Notes under the pieces: model-generated
What the model was told of the DNA's origin: nothing
Seen by the model: the letters and a program-made list of their open reading frames with translations, nothing else
Database searches by the model: none
From: Clostridiaceae bacterium
GTDB lineage: Bacteria > Bacillota > Clostridia > Acetivibrionales > DUMC01
Assembly (NCBI GenBank): GCA_012840075.1
Contig: DUMC01000032.1
Location: 62,001-126,000, forward strand
Direction of reading: 5' to 3'
Length of the DNA: 64,000 nt
Part shown: positions 1 to 9,807 of the stretch, in pieces
Layout of the letters: the number at the start of each line of letters is the position of its first letter
Numbering within the stretch: position 1 is the stretch's first letter
Made by a program: the position numbers and the translations under genes

Positions 1-2
1 GC

Positions 3-146
3 AGAGGTGCTTATTTTTGCAATAACATCAATTGTTTGGAAAACGCAATTAAATCAAAAAGGTTAGAAAAAGCTTTTGGAGCTGTTGTCAACCCTGAAAT
101 ATATGATTTATTAAGAAAACAAATGGAGGAGAATAATGAACTCTAG
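3..146 (+). CDS. ylxR: YlxR family RNA-binding protein (3' end only)
   Basis: The window opens inside this gene; the last 47 codons are read from base 3 to a TAG at 144-146. The peptide begins RGAYFCNNINCLENAIKSKR and matches the conserved C-terminal half of the YlxR (DUF448) family, small basic RNA-binding proteins encoded between nusA and infB. The GRGAY-type motif followed by a Cys-x5-Cys spacing is typical. Its stop lies 11 bases inside the next gene, so the two are translationally coupled. The start and N-terminal half are outside the window. Confidence 0.9.
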   Translation, partial: RGAYFCNNINCLENAIKSKRLEKAFGAVVNPEIYDLLRKQMEENNEL

Positions 147-462
147 AATATATGGTTTAATAGGATTGGCAACAAAAGCTGGTAAAACAGTGTCCGGAGA
201 GGAAAGCTGTGAAAAAGCTTTAAAAAGGGGTAATGTCAAACTGGTATTGGTAGCTCAGGATGCTTCTGATAATACAAAAAAACATTTTACAAACATGTGT
301 AAGTACAGGGGAGTTGATATAAGGATATTTGGGGAAAAGAATTTGTTAGGTAAGTATACCGGCAAAGTTATGAGAGCTGTTGTAGGAATTCTGGATGAGA
401 ATTTCTCTAAGCAACTCATAAAACTAATAGATAACCAAAATTCAGGAACTGGGGGTGTTTAA
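136..462 (+). CDS. ylxQ: YlxQ, L7Ae-family ribosome-associated protein
   Basis: A 108-residue member of the L7Ae/L30e/S12e/Gadd45 fold. The N-terminal MNSRIYGLIGLATKAGKTVSG and the following basic segment (KALKRGNVKLVLVAQDAS) are the family's RNA (kink-turn) binding face. In Firmicutes YlxQ lies between ylxR and infB, exactly as here. The ATG at 136 overlaps the end of ylxR and is preceded by GGAGGAG. infB follows after only three bases. The role is presumed RNA or ribosome association; it is not an enzyme. Confidence 0.93.
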   Translation: MNSRIYGLIGLATKAGKTVSGEESCEKALKRGNVKLVLVAQDASDNTKKHFTNMCKYRGVDIRIFGEKNLLGKYTGKVMRAVVGILDENFSKQLIKLIDNQNSGTGGV

Positions 463-465
463 ACT

Positions 466-3400
466 TTGGAAAAGGTTAGAATATATGAACTTGCTAAAGA
501 ATTGAATACTACAAGTAAAAGACTGATAGAAAAACTAGCAGAAATTGATATAAATGTTAAAAATCATATGAGTTATTTGGAAGGACATGAAATTGAAGCA
601 CTATATAAGCATATAGGTGTAATTTCCCATAGTGGAGAAAAGAAAGGTGACGAGCAAAAAAACGTCTCCTCCTTTACACCCCAAACTAGAACTGACCAAA
701 AACGAAATGAGAAAAAAGATGTACCAAGAATAATAAGGACAACTGAGATTAGCCATACATCATCGGGTGACGGGCAAAAAGATAATGTTGAAACATTAAA
801 AAGAAGCGATAATAAATATAAAGATACTGATAAAAAGAAAAATAGCGGTCATCAAGGTTCTAAAAGTAAAAATGATTATAAATCCGGCAAAAAATATGGC
901 GGAATTAAAGTGAATGTTGCTAGTTCCGGTTTACGGGCCGGTTTAGTTAGGGAAACTGATACAATGATACACCAACTTTTGACTAAAAAGTTAAATACTG
1001 ATAAGAAAGATAAAGATATAAAGCAAAGTCATGATAAAGATGGTAAGGATTTATCGGGCAGCAAAGAAGGTCAAGCTTCTACACAAACTACCACACAAAC
1101 GACTGCACAAGCTATCGGAGCAGAAGTAAAAACTGAAGCAAAAACAAATGTCCCATCCGTACAAAAACAAGACACTAAAGCTGAGGTTAAAAGCAAGGAA
1201 AAGCAAGATAAAATAGAGGTAAAAACTAAAAAAGAAACTCCGGTTAAAGAAGGCAAAACTGAAGCTAAAGCTGAAGTTAAGGCGGAAGTAAAAGCAGAAA
1301 TAAAAGCAAAAGAAGAAATGAAATCTGAAACCAAAACTGAAGTTAGAGACGAAATAAAAGGAGAAATAAAGAGTAAAGATGAAACAAGAGCTGAAAGCAA
1401 GCCTGCAGAAAAAACAAAACATGAAGTTGAAGTAAAAAGTATAAAGACAGATGAGTCTAAAGAAAGTAAAGTAAGTGGAGTAAAATCTGAAGAAAGCGTC
1501 AAAACACAGGAAACAGAAACTTTAGTTAAGCAGGATGATGCTAAATCCGTTACCGTCAGTGATGCTGAAAATGTGCCGAAGGTTGATAAGAGCAAAGCTA
1601 AACAAGATGATAAAAGTATTAGTTACCAAGATAACATTGTACAGACTTCAGGTTCTAAGAAAAGATCGGGATATAACAGAAATAAAAACTTCGTAAGCGA
1701 GAAAAAGAACGTAAAAACCATTTTGATGGCTGACATTGAAGAAGAAGAGCGTCTGGAAGGAAAACGCGATTATCAAAGCAAAGATTTTGATAAAAGCATT
1801 AAACGCGAGCAGAAGAGGGATGTATCAAAATCAAAGAGTTCTTCTATTAAAAGAAAGAAATTCAGACCTCATAATATAAATTTAGATTCAAGTATTGGTG
1901 TTTCTAAAATTCTGCAAGAAGATGAACTGTTTATTGATGATCTGTTGGAAAATACAAAAAATGTATCTAAGAAAGCGAAAAAATCATCAAAAACGAAAAA
2001 AGAAAAGAATGTTGAAAATAATAATCTTGAAGAAGCAAAAACAACAGTTGAAAATACAGCACCTGAAACTATAAAAATCGGCGACACCATTACTGTTAAA
2101 GATTTAGCGGAAAAGCTGAAGAAAACGGCAGCAGATGTTATTAAAAAATTAATGATGATGGGATTGATGGTTACAGTAAATCAAGAAATTGATTTTGATA
2201 CTGCTGCGATTGTTGCCGACGAATATGGAGTAAAAGTGGAAAAAGAAGAAGTAGTTACTGAAGAAGATTTGCTGTTTGATGAAGGAGAAGATGATGAAGC
2301 TAAATTAGTACCAAGACCGCCTGTGGTGGTGGTAATGGGCCATGTTGACCACGGTAAGACTTCGCTTCTTGATGCAATCAGAAAAACAAATGTTACAGAA
2401 AGCGAAGAAGGTGGAATTACTCAACATATAGGTGCTTATACTGTCAAGATTAATGATAGGAACATCACATTCCTTGATACACCGGGGCATGAGGCTTTTA
2501 CGGCTATGAGAGCAAGAGGAGCCCAGGTAACTGATATTGCAGTACTTGTTGTTGCAGCGGATGACGGAGTAATGCCGCAAACCGTTGAAGCGATAAATCA
2601 TGCTAAAGCAGCAGGAGTAACGATAATTGTAGCAATTAACAAGATAGATAAACCAACTGCTAATCCGGAAAGAGTTAAACAACAACTTTCCGAGTATGGG
2701 CTTATTCCCGAAGAGTGGGGCGGAAAAGTCACCATGGTACCAGTGTCTGCTAAAAGGCGGGAGAATATAGATTTGCTTCTTGAAATGATACTGCTTACTG
2801 CGGATATTATGGAACTTAAGGCAAATCCTGATAAACGGGCTAAAGGTACGGTTATTGAAGCGAAACTTGATAGAAATAAAGGACCTGTTGCAACACTCTT
2901 GGTACAAAACGGAACTTTGCATGTGGGTGATGCTATACTGACAGGAACTATTTTTGGAAGAATTAGGGCAATGTCGGATGATAAAGGACAGAATATTAAA
3001 TCCGCCGGACCGTCCACCCCTGTGGAAATCCTTGGATTGCCTGAAGTTCCTGAAAGCGGTGAAGCATTTTATGTGGTGAAAGATGAAAAACTTGCAAAAT
3101 CCTTTGCTGAAAAGAGAAAAGAGCAACAAAGAGAACAACATTTGAAAACAACTACAAGGGTTTCCCTTGAAGATTTGTTTAATCAAATTCAGGAAGGCAA
3201 TATAAAAGAACTGAATGTAATTGTTAAAGCTGATGTTCAAGGTTCGGTTGAAGCAATAAAGCAGTCTTTGGAGAAATTAAGTAATGATGAAGTAAAAATA
3301 AATATAATTCACGGAGGAGTAGGGGCAGTTACGGAAACTGACGTAAGACTTGCAGAGGTATCCAATGCAATAATTATAGGTTTCAATGTAAGACCGGCTC

Positions 3401-3807
3401 CTAATGTAAAAGAAGTTGCCGAAGAAGCAGGGGTAGAAATTAAACTCTATAGAGTGATTTATGATGCAATTAACGATATAGAAGCTGCTATAAAAGGTAT
3501 GCTGGAGCCTACATTAAAAGAAGTAATATTGGGACATGCTGAAATAAGGCAAATTTACAAAGCTTCAGGAGTAGGTACTATTGGCGGTGCTTATGTGCTG
3601 GATGGGAAAATCAGCAGAAATTCAAATGTAAGAGTACTAAGAGACAATATAGTTATTTATGAAGGTAAATTGGCATCGCTAAGAAGATTCAAGGACGATG
3701 TCAGGGAAGTTACACAAGGCTATGAATGTGGTCTTGTTGTTGAAAAGTTCAATGATATAAAAGAAGGAGATATCATTGAAGCTTATGGGATGGAAGAAGT
3801 AAACTAA
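466..3807 (+). CDS. infB: Translation initiation factor IF-2
   Basis: IF-2 is the GTPase that brings fMet-tRNA to the 30S subunit and promotes 50S joining. At 1113 residues it is long for the family. Domains in order: an IF2_N helical domain (about residues 3-52); a very Lys/Glu-rich disordered stretch (about 90-500) with many AEVK/EIK-type repeats near 255-320; a second IF2_N domain (about 535-590); the G domain with GHVDHGKT (625-632), DTPGHE (from 671) and NKID (from 725); then the beta-barrel, IF2-III and fMet-tRNA-binding C domains. Translation starts at TTG 466, three bases after ylxQ, with GGGGGTG upstream. Antisense open frames in this gene are composition shadows. Confidence 0.98.
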   Translation: MEKVRIYELAKELNTTSKRLIEKLAEIDINVKNHMSYLEGHEIEALYKHIGVISHSGEKKGDEQKNVSSFTPQTRTDQKRNEKKDVPRIIRTTEISHTSSGDGQKDNVETLKRSDNKYKDTDKKKNSGHQGSKSKNDYKSGKKYGGIKVNVASSGLRAGLVRETDTMIHQLLTKKLNTDKKDKDIKQSHDKDGKDLSGSKEGQASTQTTTQTTAQAIGAEVKTEAKTNVPSVQKQDTKAEVKSKEKQDKIEVKTKKETPVKEGKTEAKAEVKAEVKAEIKAKEEMKSETKTEVRDEIKGEIKSKDETRAESKPAEKTKHEVEVKSIKTDESKESKVSGVKSEESVKTQETETLVKQDDAKSVTVSDAENVPKVDKSKAKQDDKSISYQDNIVQTSGSKKRSGYNRNKNFVSEKKNVKTILMADIEEEERLEGKRDYQSKDFDKSIKREQKRDVSKSKSSSIKRKKFRPHNINLDSSIGVSKILQEDELFIDDLLENTKNVSKKAKKSSKTKKEKNVENNNLEEAKTTVENTAPETIKIGDTITVKDLAEKLKKTAADVIKKLMMMGLMVTVNQEIDFDTAAIVADEYGVKVEKEEVVTEEDLLFDEGEDDEAKLVPRPPVVVVMGHVDHGKTSLLDAIRKTNVTESEEGGITQHIGAYTVKINDRNITFLDTPGHEAFTAMRARGAQVTDIAVLVVAADDGVMPQTVEAINHAKAAGVTIIVAINKIDKPTANPERVKQQLSEYGLIPEEWGGKVTMVPVSAKRRENIDLLLEMILLTADIMELKANPDKRAKGTVIEAKLDRNKGPVATLLVQNGTLHVGDAILTGTIFGRIRAMSDDKGQNIKSAGPSTPVEILGLPEVPESGEAFYVVKDEKLAKSFAEKRKEQQREQHLKTTTRVSLEDLFNQIQEGNIKELNVIVKADVQGSVEAIKQSLEKLSNDEVKINIIHGGVGAVTETDVRLAEVSNAIIIGFNVRPAPNVKEVAEEAGVEIKLYRVIYDAINDIEAAIKGMLEPTLKEVILGHAEIRQIYKASGVGTIGGAYVLDGKISRNSNVRVLRDNIVIYEGKLASLRRFKDDVREVTQGYECGLVVEKFNDIKEGDIIEAYGMEEVN

Positions 3808-3819
3808 GGAGTGATATCA

Positions 3820-4200
3820 ATGGTTGACAGAATTGCACGGATTTCTGAGGAAATAAAGAGAGAGGTAGGAAATATAATCCAAAGTCAATTAAAAGACCCA
3901 CGCTTACCAGAATTTACTAGTGTAACAGAAGTTGAAGTATCACGAGATTTAAGGTATGCAAAGGTTTATATAAGCATTCTTGGCTCGGAAAAAGAAAAGA
4001 AACTTGCTTTACAGGGCTTGAAAAGCGCAGCTGGCTTTATAAGGCATGAAATAGGCAAAAGAATAAAATTAAGATATACACCTGAATTTCAATTTGAGCT
4101 TGACGATTCAATCGAGCGTGGTGTTTATCTCAATAAGTTAATTAGTGAAGTTGTAAAGGACGATAACAAGATAATTAATGATCATGCAAAGGAAGATTAA
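3820..4200 (+). CDS. rbfA: Ribosome-binding factor A
   Basis: RbfA (126 residues) is a KH-like 30S maturation and cold-adaptation factor. The sequence shows MVDRIARISEEIKREVG, the DPRL-x6-V-x2-VEVSRDLRYAKVYIS core and the HEIGKRIKLRYTPEF motif typical of the family. I chose ATG 3820 over the in-frame GTG at 3811. GGAG at 3808-3811 sits eight bases before the ATG, whereas the GTG is part of the ribosome binding site itself. It follows infB by 12 bases and belongs to the same operon. Confidence 0.96.
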   Translation: MVDRIARISEEIKREVGNIIQSQLKDPRLPEFTSVTEVEVSRDLRYAKVYISILGSEKEKKLALQGLKSAAGFIRHEIGKRIKLRYTPEFQFELDDSIERGVYLNKLISEVVKDDNKIINDHAKED

Positions 4201-4205
4201 CCATT

Positions 4206-4333
4206 GAGGGGGAATCCTTGAATCAAAAGAAGCCCCCCTTAATGCAAAATCAAAAGGGGACATTCCCCAACGTAAAAGGAATCCCTGTAACTCGGAGGGG
4301 TGTGTCCCCTAACCTTAAATTCAGGAGGTTACC
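4206..4333 (+). repeat. Composite GGGGAC/TGTCCCC palindromic repeat block
   Basis: The gap between rbfA and the DHH gene is made of G/C-rich self-complementary pieces unlike the AT-rich surroundings: AGGGGG...CCCCCT (4206-4240), GGGGACATTCCCC (4256-4268) and GGAGGGGTGTGTCCCC (4294-4309). The last piece continues through CTAACCTTAAATTCAGGAGG, which includes the ribosome binding site of the next gene. A very similar string lies at 31182-31223. Related pieces occur at 23650-23673 and 30185-30263. Confidence 0.75.
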
Positions 4334-5347
4334 GTGTTACCGAAAAATACTGCAAATAATATACCTCAAAACATTATAAACAAATTAAAAGAATCAAAAA
4401 ATATAATAATCCTCCCTCATGTCTCAGTTGACGGAGATGCCTTAGGATCAAGCCTTGCTTTGGCTCTTGCACTAAAAAAGGCAGGAAAAAATGTCAGAGT
4501 ATATTTTGAGGAAGAAATCCCTCAGGTTTTCACTTTTTTGCCCGGTAAGGAATTTATATTAAAATATTCAAATTTTAACGAAGATTCTTCAAAAATGTCT
4601 AAGGCGGAAACTGTTGTAGCTTTGGATACAGGAGATTTGGAAAGATTAGGCAATAGGGTTGAAATATTTAATAATTCAGAAAATAAAATTAATATAGATC
4701 ATCATCCTACAAATACCTATTTTGCCGAAATAAATTATGTTAATCCTAAAGCAGCGGCTACATGTGAAATAGTTTACGAGCTGATAAAAGCAATTGATAT
4801 AGAGCTGGATAATGATATTGCTTTATGCTTGTATACGGGGATTTTAACGGATACAGGCGGATTTAAGTTTGGCAATACAACATCCATAACACATTTAATT
4901 GTATCCGAGCTGCTAAATTACCAATTAGATATTCCTACTATTAGTTATAGGATTTTTGATGCCGTTTCTAAAGAAAAATTAAAATTAATAGGTAAAGCTA
5001 TAAATACAATTGAATTACATGAAGATGGCAAATTAGCGTTAGCAACAGTTACTAAAAAGATGCTTGAGGAAACCGGAGCTTTAGATGAAGATACTGAAGG
5101 AATAATAAATTATGTCCGTAATATAAACGGTGTAGAAATAGCGGCTCTTTTTAAAGAAAAAGAAGATCTGGAAATAAAAGTTAGTCTGCGGTCCAAATCC
5201 TATGCTGATGTAGCTGAAATTGCCTTAAAGCACAACGGCGGAGGACATAAAAATGCAGCAGGGTGTACTATTAATGCACCTTTGGGGGAAGCAAAAAAAA
5301 TAATTTTTGATGATTTGATAAAAGCTATAAACACTCACAAAAGCTAG
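4334..5347 (+). CDS. nrnA: DHH/DHHA1 phosphoesterase, NrnA-type nanoRNase/pAp phosphatase
   Basis: A 337-residue cytoplasmic phosphoesterase of the NrnA family, which degrades 2-5 nt RNAs and hydrolyses pAp. Visible motifs are the DGDALGS metal site (about residues 35-41), VALDTGD (about 95), the signature DHH at 122-124, and the DHHA1 substrate motif GGGHKNAAG (about 302-310). The GTG start at 4334 has AGGAGG five bases upstream. The position between rbfA and truB is standard for Firmicutes. Unusually, its ribosome binding site lies inside a repeat element. Confidence 0.93.
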   Translation: MLPKNTANNIPQNIINKLKESKNIIILPHVSVDGDALGSSLALALALKKAGKNVRVYFEEEIPQVFTFLPGKEFILKYSNFNEDSSKMSKAETVVALDTGDLERLGNRVEIFNNSENKINIDHHPTNTYFAEINYVNPKAAATCEIVYELIKAIDIELDNDIALCLYTGILTDTGGFKFGNTTSITHLIVSELLNYQLDIPTISYRIFDAVSKEKLKLIGKAINTIELHEDGKLALATVTKKMLEETGALDEDTEGIINYVRNINGVEIAALFKEKEDLEIKVSLRSKSYADVAEIALKHNGGGHKNAAGCTINAPLGEAKKIIFDDLIKAINTHKS

Positions 5348-5377
5348 GTCTTGGGAGGAGTGTATAATCGATACAAA

Positions 5378-6292
5378 ATGAATGGTTTTTTTAATGTTTT
5401 GAAACCTCCGGGCATGACATCCTTTGATGTGGTGGCATATTTAAAAAAGTTATTGAATACCGGGGAAAAAATAGGGCATGCCGGAACACTCGACCCTGGA
5501 GCAGCAGGAGTTTTGCCAATTTGTATAGGTAATGCCACTAAGGTTGTTAATTACATCATGGATATGAAAAAAATTTACAGGGCGGAATTAACGCTGGGGG
5601 TTTCTACGGATACCCAAGATTCTTTTGGTAACGTTGTAGAAAAACGGGATATAGATTATGACGATATTTCTATTGAAAATATACGCAAAGTTATGGATAA
5701 TTTCATAGGAGAAATAGAACAAATTCCTCCTATGTATTCTGCTATAAGAATTGATGGGAAGAGATTATACGAATTGGCAAGAGAAGGTAAGCTTATAGAA
5801 AGAAAACCTAGAAAAGTGTATATTTATTCAATTGATATTGTGTGTTTTAATAAAGATAAAATTTTATTTGATGTGGTCTGCTCCAAGGGTACATATGTAA
5901 GAACCCTGTGTTCGGATATAGGTGATGCCTTAGGATGTGGAGGCCACATGTCATTTCTTATTAGAAAAAAAACCGGTATTTTTGAATTAGATAACTCTTA
6001 TACTCTGGAACAGATTGCAGGAGCAGCCAAAAACGGTAAAATCAAAGAATTGATAATTCCTGTAGAGGAAGCACTCAAAGATTATGGTAGTTTTTATTTG
6101 AGCAATAAAAATGAAAGAAAATTCAAAAACGGAAATTACATAGAATATGAAATATCCGATAAAAGTAAGGAGCATAATGAAGAAGGAAAAATATTGAAAG
6201 TATTTGATAATAACAAACAGTTTATAGGACTAGGAGAGATTATACACAAAGGTGATAAATCTTTTATCAAACCAAAAAAATTGCTTAATTAG
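5378..6292 (+). CDS. truB: tRNA pseudouridine(55) synthase TruB
   Basis: TruB makes pseudouridine at position 55 in the T-loop of tRNAs. From ATG 5378 the protein is 304 residues and begins MNGFFNVLKPPGMTSFDVV, the normal family N-terminus. The catalytic Asp is D39 in GHAGTLDPGAAGVLP; the IPPMYSAIRIDGKRLYELAR and GTYVRTLCSDIG motifs follow. The C-terminal tail (about 245-304) is a PUA-like region. The only strong GGAGGAG lies 17 bases before this ATG, so a start at GTG 5360 or TTG 5351 cannot be excluded. Confidence 0.95.
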   Translation: MNGFFNVLKPPGMTSFDVVAYLKKLLNTGEKIGHAGTLDPGAAGVLPICIGNATKVVNYIMDMKKIYRAELTLGVSTDTQDSFGNVVEKRDIDYDDISIENIRKVMDNFIGEIEQIPPMYSAIRIDGKRLYELAREGKLIERKPRKVYIYSIDIVCFNKDKILFDVVCSKGTYVRTLCSDIGDALGCGGHMSFLIRKKTGIFELDNSYTLEQIAGAAKNGKIKELIIPVEEALKDYGSFYLSNKNERKFKNGNYIEYEISDKSKEHNEEGKILKVFDNNKQFIGLGEIIHKGDKSFIKPKKLLN

Positions 6293-6336
6293 AAATTGTT
6301 AATAATGTTTACTTAAGAAAACTGAGGAGATTTTAT

Positions 6337-7275
6337 ATGAGAACTATAAGAAGCAACAAGGATATACCATCATTTCATCTTACAGGGGTAGGACTTGGTA
6401 ATTTTGACGGACTTCACATTGGCCATATGGCGTTAATAAATATTTTAATCAGTGAAAGCAAGCTTAATGGTTTACAATCAATAGTATATACTTTTACGAG
6501 CCACCCGGATAATATCATAAATAAAAACAGATTTACTCCTTCATTAATGACCCTCGAAAAAAAAGAGCAAATTCTTGGACAACTTCCATTAGATTATTTA
6601 TATTTGGAAGAATTTGACGAGAACTTTGCCAAGATGAAACCTATTGATTTTGTCAAGAATATCTTGGTAGATAAACTTAAAATAAAACTTGCAGTAGCAG
6701 GTTTTGATTATACATTTGGGTATAAAGGCGAAGGAAATGTAAATTTGCTCAAAAAGCTGGGTGAACAATACGGTTTTAAAACCGTTATAATTCCTCCTGT
6801 TAAAATAAATAATGAGATAATAAGTAGCACCGGTATTAGGAAATATATTTCAAAAGGTATGATGGAAGAAGCATATTACATGCTAGGAAGACCTTATTCC
6901 ATAAACGGTGTGGTTGAGACCGGTTATAAACTGGGAAGCAAATTAGGTTTTCCGACAGCTAACATAACTCCGGATCCACAGCTTTTGCTTCCATCTTTTG
7001 GAGTTTATCTCACCAGGACACTTATAGACGGAAGATTATACAACAGTATAACAAACATAGGTATAAAACCTACATTTGAACTTTCAAATCCGAGAGTTTG
7101 TATAGAAACTCATATTTTGAATTTTAACGAGAATATTTACAACAAGAAGATCGAGGTATACTTCTTTGCCAAGTTAAGAGATGAAATCAAATTTAAAGAT
7201 AAAGATGAATTGGCAAGACAGGTGAAGTCAGATATAGCAAATGCAACTTTACTGTTTTCAAAATATATAGTGTAA
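6337..7275 (+). CDS. ribF: Bifunctional riboflavin kinase/FAD synthetase
   Basis: RibF converts riboflavin to FMN and then FAD. The 312-residue protein has an N-terminal FAD synthetase domain (nucleotidyltransferase motif LGNFDGLHIGH, about 21-31) and an FSSTxIR-type segment (SSTGIRKYI, about 166-174). The C-terminal riboflavin kinase domain carries GYKLGSKLGFPTANI (about 197-211) and TNIGIKPTF. The ATG at 6337 has GAGGAG upstream. It lies 44 bases after truB, the common Firmicute order, and probably ends this operon. Confidence 0.96.
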   Translation: MRTIRSNKDIPSFHLTGVGLGNFDGLHIGHMALINILISESKLNGLQSIVYTFTSHPDNIINKNRFTPSLMTLEKKEQILGQLPLDYLYLEEFDENFAKMKPIDFVKNILVDKLKIKLAVAGFDYTFGYKGEGNVNLLKKLGEQYGFKTVIIPPVKINNEIISSTGIRKYISKGMMEEAYYMLGRPYSINGVVETGYKLGSKLGFPTANITPDPQLLLPSFGVYLTRTLIDGRLYNSITNIGIKPTFELSNPRVCIETHILNFNENIYNKKIEVYFFAKLRDEIKFKDKDELARQVKSDIANATLLFSKYIV

Positions 7276-7399
7276 CAAACTTATTTGTGATAGAATATAT
7301 TTTGAGCATATTTGATAAAGGAATATTTAGAAAGGAATAAAATACCGTTTCAGTAATAATGCCTTCATGTTAAGTGTATAAGCAATAGGAGGTATAAAA

Positions 7400-8524
7400 A
7401 TGAATACAATAGAGTTTCCAAAATTAGGTATTAAATTTACAATAGATAACGTTGCTTTTAGGATTTTTGGAATTGAAATATTCTGGTATGGGATTATTAT
7501 TGCTTTTGCTTTTCTCTTAGCAGTTTTATTGGGCCTTAAAGACAGCAAAAAATATAATATCAACCAGGATAACCTTATTGATGTGATTCTATGGTTTACT
7601 CCTGCATCAATAATAGGTGCGAGACTTTATTATGTTATATTCAGCTGGGATGAGTTTAAAAATAACCCAATAGATATATTAAATACCAGAAAAGGCGGAC
7701 TGGCTATTTATGGGGGGGTAATTGCCGCTTTAATTACGGTATTCATTTTCGCAAAGGTTAAGAAAATTAACGCTTTGGAATATTTAGACTTTGGGATTGT
7801 GTACGTTCCTTTAGCTCAGGCAATAGGAAGATGGGGTAACTTTGTGAACCAAGAAGCATTCGGTAAGAATACGGATCTTCCTTGGGGAATGACAGGTAAT
7901 ATAATAAAAAATCAGCTACAAATCAATGCTGATAGGCTGTCAAAAATGGGTATAATAGTCGATCCTTCAAAACCTGTACATCCTACTTTTTTATATGAGT
8001 CATTATGGAATATTGGTGTTTTTATTCTGTTGTTTTTTTTCAGGAAGCGTAAGAAGGTTGACGGTGAAGTGCTTTTACTCTATGGTATCCTGTATGGCCT
8101 TGGAAGAGCATGGATAGAAGGACTTAGAACTGACAGCCTTATGGTTGGAAATTTAAGAGTATCTCAGTTTCTTTCGATTATTATTGTGATTGTTTTTTCA
8201 ATTATACTTTATGTGAGGCGCAAAAAATATATTTTGTTACTAGAAGAAACGCCGCAAATCGGGTTGAGCGAATACGGAAAATTATTAAAGATTATTAAAG
8301 AACAGGAATCCGCTTATTCAGAATCGTCTGAGGCTTCACAAGGCGAAAATGAAAATGAAAGTAGCACTGATAATGTAGGTGACAGCGGTAGCGTGGAGCA
8401 TATAGATCAAACAGATGAAATTAATGACAACGAAAGTAAAGAAAAAAATAAAAATGATAATATAACCAATAATGCAAATAATCATATAAACGATAGCATT
8501 AACGGTAACAAAAGTGATAATTGA
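7400..8524 (+). CDS. lgt: Prolipoprotein diacylglyceryl transferase
   Basis: Lgt moves diacylglycerol from phosphatidylglycerol to the lipobox Cys of prolipoproteins in the membrane. The first 290 or so residues hold about seven hydrophobic segments. They also carry the family motifs GGLAIYGG, GRWGNFVNQEAFG (about 143-155), HPTFLYES (about 194) and GLGRAWIEGLRTD (about 232-244). Residues about 300-374 are a hydrophilic Ser/Glu/Asn/Asp-rich tail not found in typical 260-300 residue Lgt proteins. AGGAGG precedes the ATG. Confidence 0.96.
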   Translation: MNTIEFPKLGIKFTIDNVAFRIFGIEIFWYGIIIAFAFLLAVLLGLKDSKKYNINQDNLIDVILWFTPASIIGARLYYVIFSWDEFKNNPIDILNTRKGGLAIYGGVIAALITVFIFAKVKKINALEYLDFGIVYVPLAQAIGRWGNFVNQEAFGKNTDLPWGMTGNIIKNQLQINADRLSKMGIIVDPSKPVHPTFLYESLWNIGVFILLFFFRKRKKVDGEVLLLYGILYGLGRAWIEGLRTDSLMVGNLRVSQFLSIIIVIVFSIILYVRRKKYILLLEETPQIGLSEYGKLLKIIKEQESAYSESSEASQGENENESSTDNVGDSGSVEHIDQTDEINDNESKEKNKNDNITNNANNHINDSINGNKSDN

Positions 8525-8567
8525 CATTAATTTGATACAGAAAGCGAAAAAGGACAGAAGGTGATTT

Positions 8568-9707
8568 ATGTATTTTGTTGAAGAAACAAAGGGGATCAAT
8601 TATTTAAAACAATTTGATTATATTCTGTTTTGCAGTGTCTTATTGCTTACAATAACAGGCTTGGTAGTTTTGAGTAGTGCCACCATGACCATGTCCGGCG
8701 GACCAAGCATAATGAGAACACAAATTGTCAGTATAGTATTGGGTTTAATAGCAGCGTTAGTAATGAGTAGTTTTGATTATAAAAATTTAAAATCGATAGG
8801 TTTTATATTCTATTTCGGCTGTATAGGAATGCTGGTATATGTGTTAAGATGGGGAGTGGGATATGAGACTTTCGGCAGTAGAAGCTGGATAAGTATACTC
8901 GGACTGTTAACTTTTCAACCTTCTGAATTGATGAAAATAGCATCTGTAATAGTATCAGCTACCTTACTTGAAAGGATGAAGGAAGGTAACGACGTAAGAA
9001 GAAATACAATAAAGTTTATATTTTATGCAATGCTGCCTATCGTGCTTATTTTATTACAACCGGATTATGGAATGGCAATGATATTTATCGTAGGATTTAT
9101 TATCCTTATATACATTTATGGAATTAAATATAAATATATCTTCATGTTTATGGGCTTATTAGTCGGAGCTTTTCCTTTTGTTTGGTTTTTTATGCTGAAT
9201 GATAGAAGAAAGCAGAGAATATTGGAGTTTTTTTTCCCCGGTTCGGAACCTACCGGTTCAAGCTGGCAATTAGACAGAGCTGAGTTAGCCATAGGTTCTG
9301 GAAGAATATTTGGAAGCGGCCTATACAAAGGAATTCAAACTCAAAACAATTTGGTACCGGTAAAAGAATCCGACATGATATTTAGTGTCATCGGTGAAGA
9401 ACTAGGATTTATAGGCTCTGTTTTTGTGCTAATATTAATACTAATTATAATTTACAGGTGCATTTATATTGCCAAAAATGCACAGGATGATTTTGGAGCT
9501 TTCCTCGTTATGGGCATAATAGGTATGATGGGGTTCCAATTTCTTCAAAATATTGGTATGTGTCTGAGACTTATGCCGTTAACAGGATTACCTCTTCCAT
9601 TTGTAAGTCAGGGCGGAAGTGCAATGGTTACTAACTATTTGTCTATAGGAATAATTTTAAGTGTATCCTTGAGACGAAAAAGAGCGATGTTTCAGAATAG
9701 TCAATAG
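8568..9707 (+). CDS. rodA: RodA/FtsW-family SEDS peptidoglycan glycosyltransferase
   Basis: A 379-residue polytopic membrane protein of the SEDS family, which polymerises lipid II into glycan strands. About ten hydrophobic segments are visible. Family motifs include SRSWISILGLLTFQPSELMK, LQPDYGMAM, the large loop ending KGIQTQNNLVPVKESDMIF, and FQNIGMCLRLMPLTGLPLPF followed by VSQGGSAM near the C-terminus. The loop and short N-terminus favour RodA over FtsW or SpoVE, but no adjacent mreBCD, mra or PBP gene settles the assignment. AGAAGGTG lies upstream of ATG 8568. Confidence 0.87.
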   Translation: MYFVEETKGINYLKQFDYILFCSVLLLTITGLVVLSSATMTMSGGPSIMRTQIVSIVLGLIAALVMSSFDYKNLKSIGFIFYFGCIGMLVYVLRWGVGYETFGSRSWISILGLLTFQPSELMKIASVIVSATLLERMKEGNDVRRNTIKFIFYAMLPIVLILLQPDYGMAMIFIVGFIILIYIYGIKYKYIFMFMGLLVGAFPFVWFFMLNDRRKQRILEFFFPGSEPTGSSWQLDRAELAIGSGRIFGSGLYKGIQTQNNLVPVKESDMIFSVIGEELGFIGSVFVLILILIIIYRCIYIAKNAQDDFGAFLVMGIIGMMGFQFLQNIGMCLRLMPLTGLPLPFVSQGGSAMVTNYLSIGIILSVSLRRKRAMFQNSQ

Positions 9708-9747
9708 TAATTGCTAAGTATAGCCAATAATCAGAATAGCCAATAAT
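9693..9747. repeat. Short direct repeat overlapping the 3' end of rodA
   Basis: CAGAATAGTCAATAGT (9693-9708), which contains the rodA stop codon, recurs as CAGAATAGCCAATAAT at 9732-9747. A third partial copy, ATAGCCAATAAT, starts near 9720. This looks like local tandem duplication of the gene end; no function can be inferred. Confidence 0.5.
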
Positions 9748-9807
9748 AGTTATTCATAATAGTTGTAAATATGCCTACCCAAAAACTAAGAAAACGGAGT
9801 GATACTT

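Noticed and set aside
1051-1595. Two long minus-strand frames opposite the Lys/Glu-rich part of infB
   Set aside because: Phe/Ser-rich products are the antisense of AAA/GAA codons; low-complexity shadows.
2305-3240. 311-codon open frame on the minus strand inside infB
   Set aside because: It is antisense to the conserved G domain and beta-barrel of IF-2; its His/Tyr/Phe/Ser/Cys-rich product matches no fold and simply mirrors codon bias of the real gene.
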